A stretch of DNA of 64,000 nt. Origin: Solea solea. Its lineage: Eukaryota > Chordata > Actinopteri > Pleuronectiformes > Soleidae. The first letter of the stretch is position 1; each line of letters opens with the position of its first letter. This document shows, piece by piece, positions 62,184-64,000 of this stretch. The position numbers and the translations under genes are program-made. The DNA lies in the NCBI RefSeq assembly GCF_958295425.1, contig NC_081142.1:17701284-17765283 (forward strand). Reading direction: 5' to 3'. The notes beneath the pieces were generated by a model. That model searched no databases, was not told where the DNA came from, and was given only the letters and a program-made list of their open reading frames with translations.

Positions 62184-62414
62184 GAGCATAAACTGAAGAA
62201 ATAGTTTCTCTCTGACAAGAATGACATTGCTTTGGGGTCTGTATTTTGTATGAGTGTCTAAGTGCTGAGTGTCTCCCTCTACCTTCTACCTCTCTCTCTT
62301 CGTCTGCCATGCATCTCTCCTCTCAGTAGTGATTATGATTACAAACCTGCCAGACAAGTGTAACAACATCTATCAGGCTTATCTCATGTTGAAGACTCAC
62401 AGGCTCGCTCACAC

Positions 62415-62639
62415 ACTCACACACACACACACACATACACGTCTGCTCCCTGTCCTCCGTTTATAACCCTCCTGTTAATTCAGACGAGATGCCGCTTCCA
62501 AATGATGTCACTCACAGCTCCAGCCAAGTCTGTCCATGTCGCTGCTAAATCCCACTTGACAGGGGCTTTGTCTTTAGATTGGAGCTCAGAAGAAGGCAGC
62601 GCTCTCTTTCTGTACCTGTGTGTGTGTGTGTGTGTGTGA
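62415..62639. repeat. Paired (CA)n and (TG)n tracts
   Basis: (CA)n at 62415-62436 and (TG)n at 62619-62638 lie about 180 bp apart in inverse orientation, so they could pair with each other in single-stranded form. Confidence 0.85.
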
Positions 62640-62917
62640 GAGGGGGAGAGAAGGGTGTTCTGATAACATTTCTGTTGTTTTTCCCTCTGAATAAATAATA
62701 AAGTGAGCCTTAACTTAACTTGCATCTAAAGTCATATTGAAGGGCTTTGTACCAGCTTTGTCACACATATGAAAGTCTCAAGTCTTAACCTTCAAGTTTC
62801 AAGGAATCAAAAGACATTCTTGCAAGAATCAATCAAGTTTCAAGTCAAGTCATATGAATATAGAAGATGAAGATGATTTCCCAGATATTCCACCGTTAAA
62901 AATGCAAAAAAAAAAAC

Positions 62918-63350
62918 TGCTAGAGTTTTATCTGTAACAGAAACACTGTCTTAATCGTTCCCATACAACTGAATATACAATTAACATCAATAAAATGGAG
63001 GTAAATAAACCTACACAGCCTAAAATGTAAAAGATACTCACATTAAACCGTGGAAATGAATTTCAAATATTAGTCTAAAAAAACCAACATGTTTTTGCAC
63101 ACTTACCATAACCCCCCACTCAATGCTGAGTTTCAAATTTGTGACTTAAGTCAGACTCGTCATTTTGAACTGCTAGAGTTTTATCTGTAACAAAAAGACT
63201 TACGCATATAATGTTAGGACCACTCCATGGTCCCCTACAGCTGAATATATAATCAACATCAATAAAAAAGAAGACAAATAAACCTACAGTACCTAAAATG
63301 TAAAGAATATTGACATTAAACCATGTCATTGAATTTCAAATATTAGTTCT
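62918..63350. repeat. Tandem duplication, period about 250 bp
   Basis: 62918-63085 and 63169-63350 share CTGCTAGAGTTTTATCTGTA, AACATCAATAAAA, TAAATAAACCTAC, CCTAAAATGTAAA, GACATTAAACC or similar, and GAATTTCAAATATTAGT. A third relative of the last part lies at 60349-60470. Confidence 0.8.
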
Positions 63351-63419
63351 GCGCACGTATCATAACCAGCTTTTGACCCGCCAAGACGTTAACTAGTGCT
63401 AGAAGTGTCAAATGGAATG

Positions 63420-63600
63420 TCACATCGTGGTGTTGGTGTTGCTCGGTTGCCAGGTTTGTATGGTTAACCCCCCTCAATATTTTCGAAAATGTAAACATTC
63501 CGCAAGTCGAGTCATTTCGAGTCATTTTACTCAAGTCTAAGTTTCAAATTTGCTTAGGACTTAAGTCAGACTCGAGTCAAGTCACGTGGCTCTTGCAAAA
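63420..63600. repeat. Repeat copy related to 60530-60700 (AGTCAAGTC-rich)
   Basis: Both contain CGGTTGCCAGGTTTGTATG, CCTCAATATT, AAATGTAAAYATTCC and TCATTTTACWCAAGTCTAAG followed by a CAAGTC-rich end. The order of blocks matches, so this is a second copy about 2.9 kb away in the same orientation. Confidence 0.75.
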
Positions 63601-63604
63601 ACAT

Positions 63605-63757
63605 CATTACATTGCATGTCATTTAGCAAACGCTCTTATCCAAAGCGCCTTACAATGGAATTGAGTACAATCAGCCAGGGGTGGAGCCGAACTTGCGACC
63701 ATGATGTCTTTCGCAAACAGGGTACCGGTCTTAACCACTGAGGCACTCCACCCTATT
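63605..63757 (-). repeat. V-SINE-like tRNA-derived retroposon
   Basis: On the minus strand a tRNA-like head (GTGCCTCAGTGGTTAAGAC, then GTCGCAAGTTCGGCTCC) is followed, after about 35 bases, by GGCGCTTTGGATAAGAGCGT and TTGCTAAATGACATGCAATG, the tail shared by many fish SINEs. The tail lies at the low-coordinate side, confirming minus orientation. Confidence 0.75.
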
Positions 63758-63872
63758 CATTAGAATACTTCTCTTCCCCACATCAATTTAAGAAGAATTA
63801 CAAGATTGGCTGTCGACTGCTCCTCTCATTGTTCACACAGACCAACTGTCATTTGGCTCTAATGTGTCCATC

Positions 63873-63932
63873 CAATCTTGCAATGGATGATTGCATCCAT
63901 TGCAAGATTGCATGCAATGGATGCAATCTTGA
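63873..63932. repeat. Strong compound hairpin
   Basis: CAATCTTGCAATGGATG (63873-63889) pairs perfectly with 63894-63910 around the loop ATTG. The next 22 bases allow an alternative 11-bp hairpin, in which CAAGATTGCAT (63904-63914) pairs with ATGCAATCTTG (63922-63932). Three copies of one ~17-base unit in alternating orientation are therefore present. Confidence 0.9.
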
Positions 63933-64000
63933 CTCTAAGATGTTGACAAACGAGAGGAAGTCACTCCCTGTTTCCTCCATAGAAATAAATTTCTTCATCT

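Overview
This window is vertebrate, almost certainly teleost fish, nuclear DNA. The evidence is dense (CA)n, (TA)n and (GA)n microsatellites, several interspersed repeat families of kinds common in fish genomes (palindromic hAT-like MITEs, L2 and Rex1/CR1-type LINE ends, tRNA-derived SINE pieces), and a split gene with GT..AG introns. There are no bacterial-style operons and almost no long open reading frames. Most ORFs longer than 60 codons are chance or microsatellite readings.

The one host gene I can support is on the minus strand near 43.8-44.8 kb. Exon 1 encodes a signal peptide (44728-44794). After an 800-bp intron, exon 2 (43802-43927) encodes a complete LDL-receptor class A module. 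Both introns are phase 1 and splice with consensus sites. This is the 5' end of an LDLR-family receptor, best matched to lrp8 (ApoER2), with vldlr as the alternative. Transcription runs toward lower coordinates. I found no further class A exon between 43.8 kb and position 1, so the left two thirds of the window reads as one very long second intron. The CpG-rich stretch around 44.4-45.0 kb is the promoter and 5' UTR. The right third (45-64 kb) is upstream intergenic DNA.

The rest is a mobile-element landscape. The main family is a hAT-like MITE of up to about 380 bp with seven copies. Three of them have clear 8-bp target-site duplications. Three copies of a second family (B) occur at 6.9, 17.2 and 58.5 kb, and the 17-kb copy sits inside another terminal-inverted-repeat element and itself holds a small TTAA-flanked element. 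LINE remnants lie at 10.2-11.0 kb (Rex1/CR1-like with intact C-terminal frame), 48.9, 53.1-53.5 and 54.1-54.6 kb (decayed L2-like). tRNA-like SINE pieces are scattered. The right end (60.2-63.6 kb) contains diverged local duplications and a strong hairpin at 63.87 kb. Several non-repetitive stretches rich in homeodomain-type motifs are listed as candidate enhancers. These are inference only and need cross-species alignment. I see no sign of an undescribed enzymatic or defence system here.
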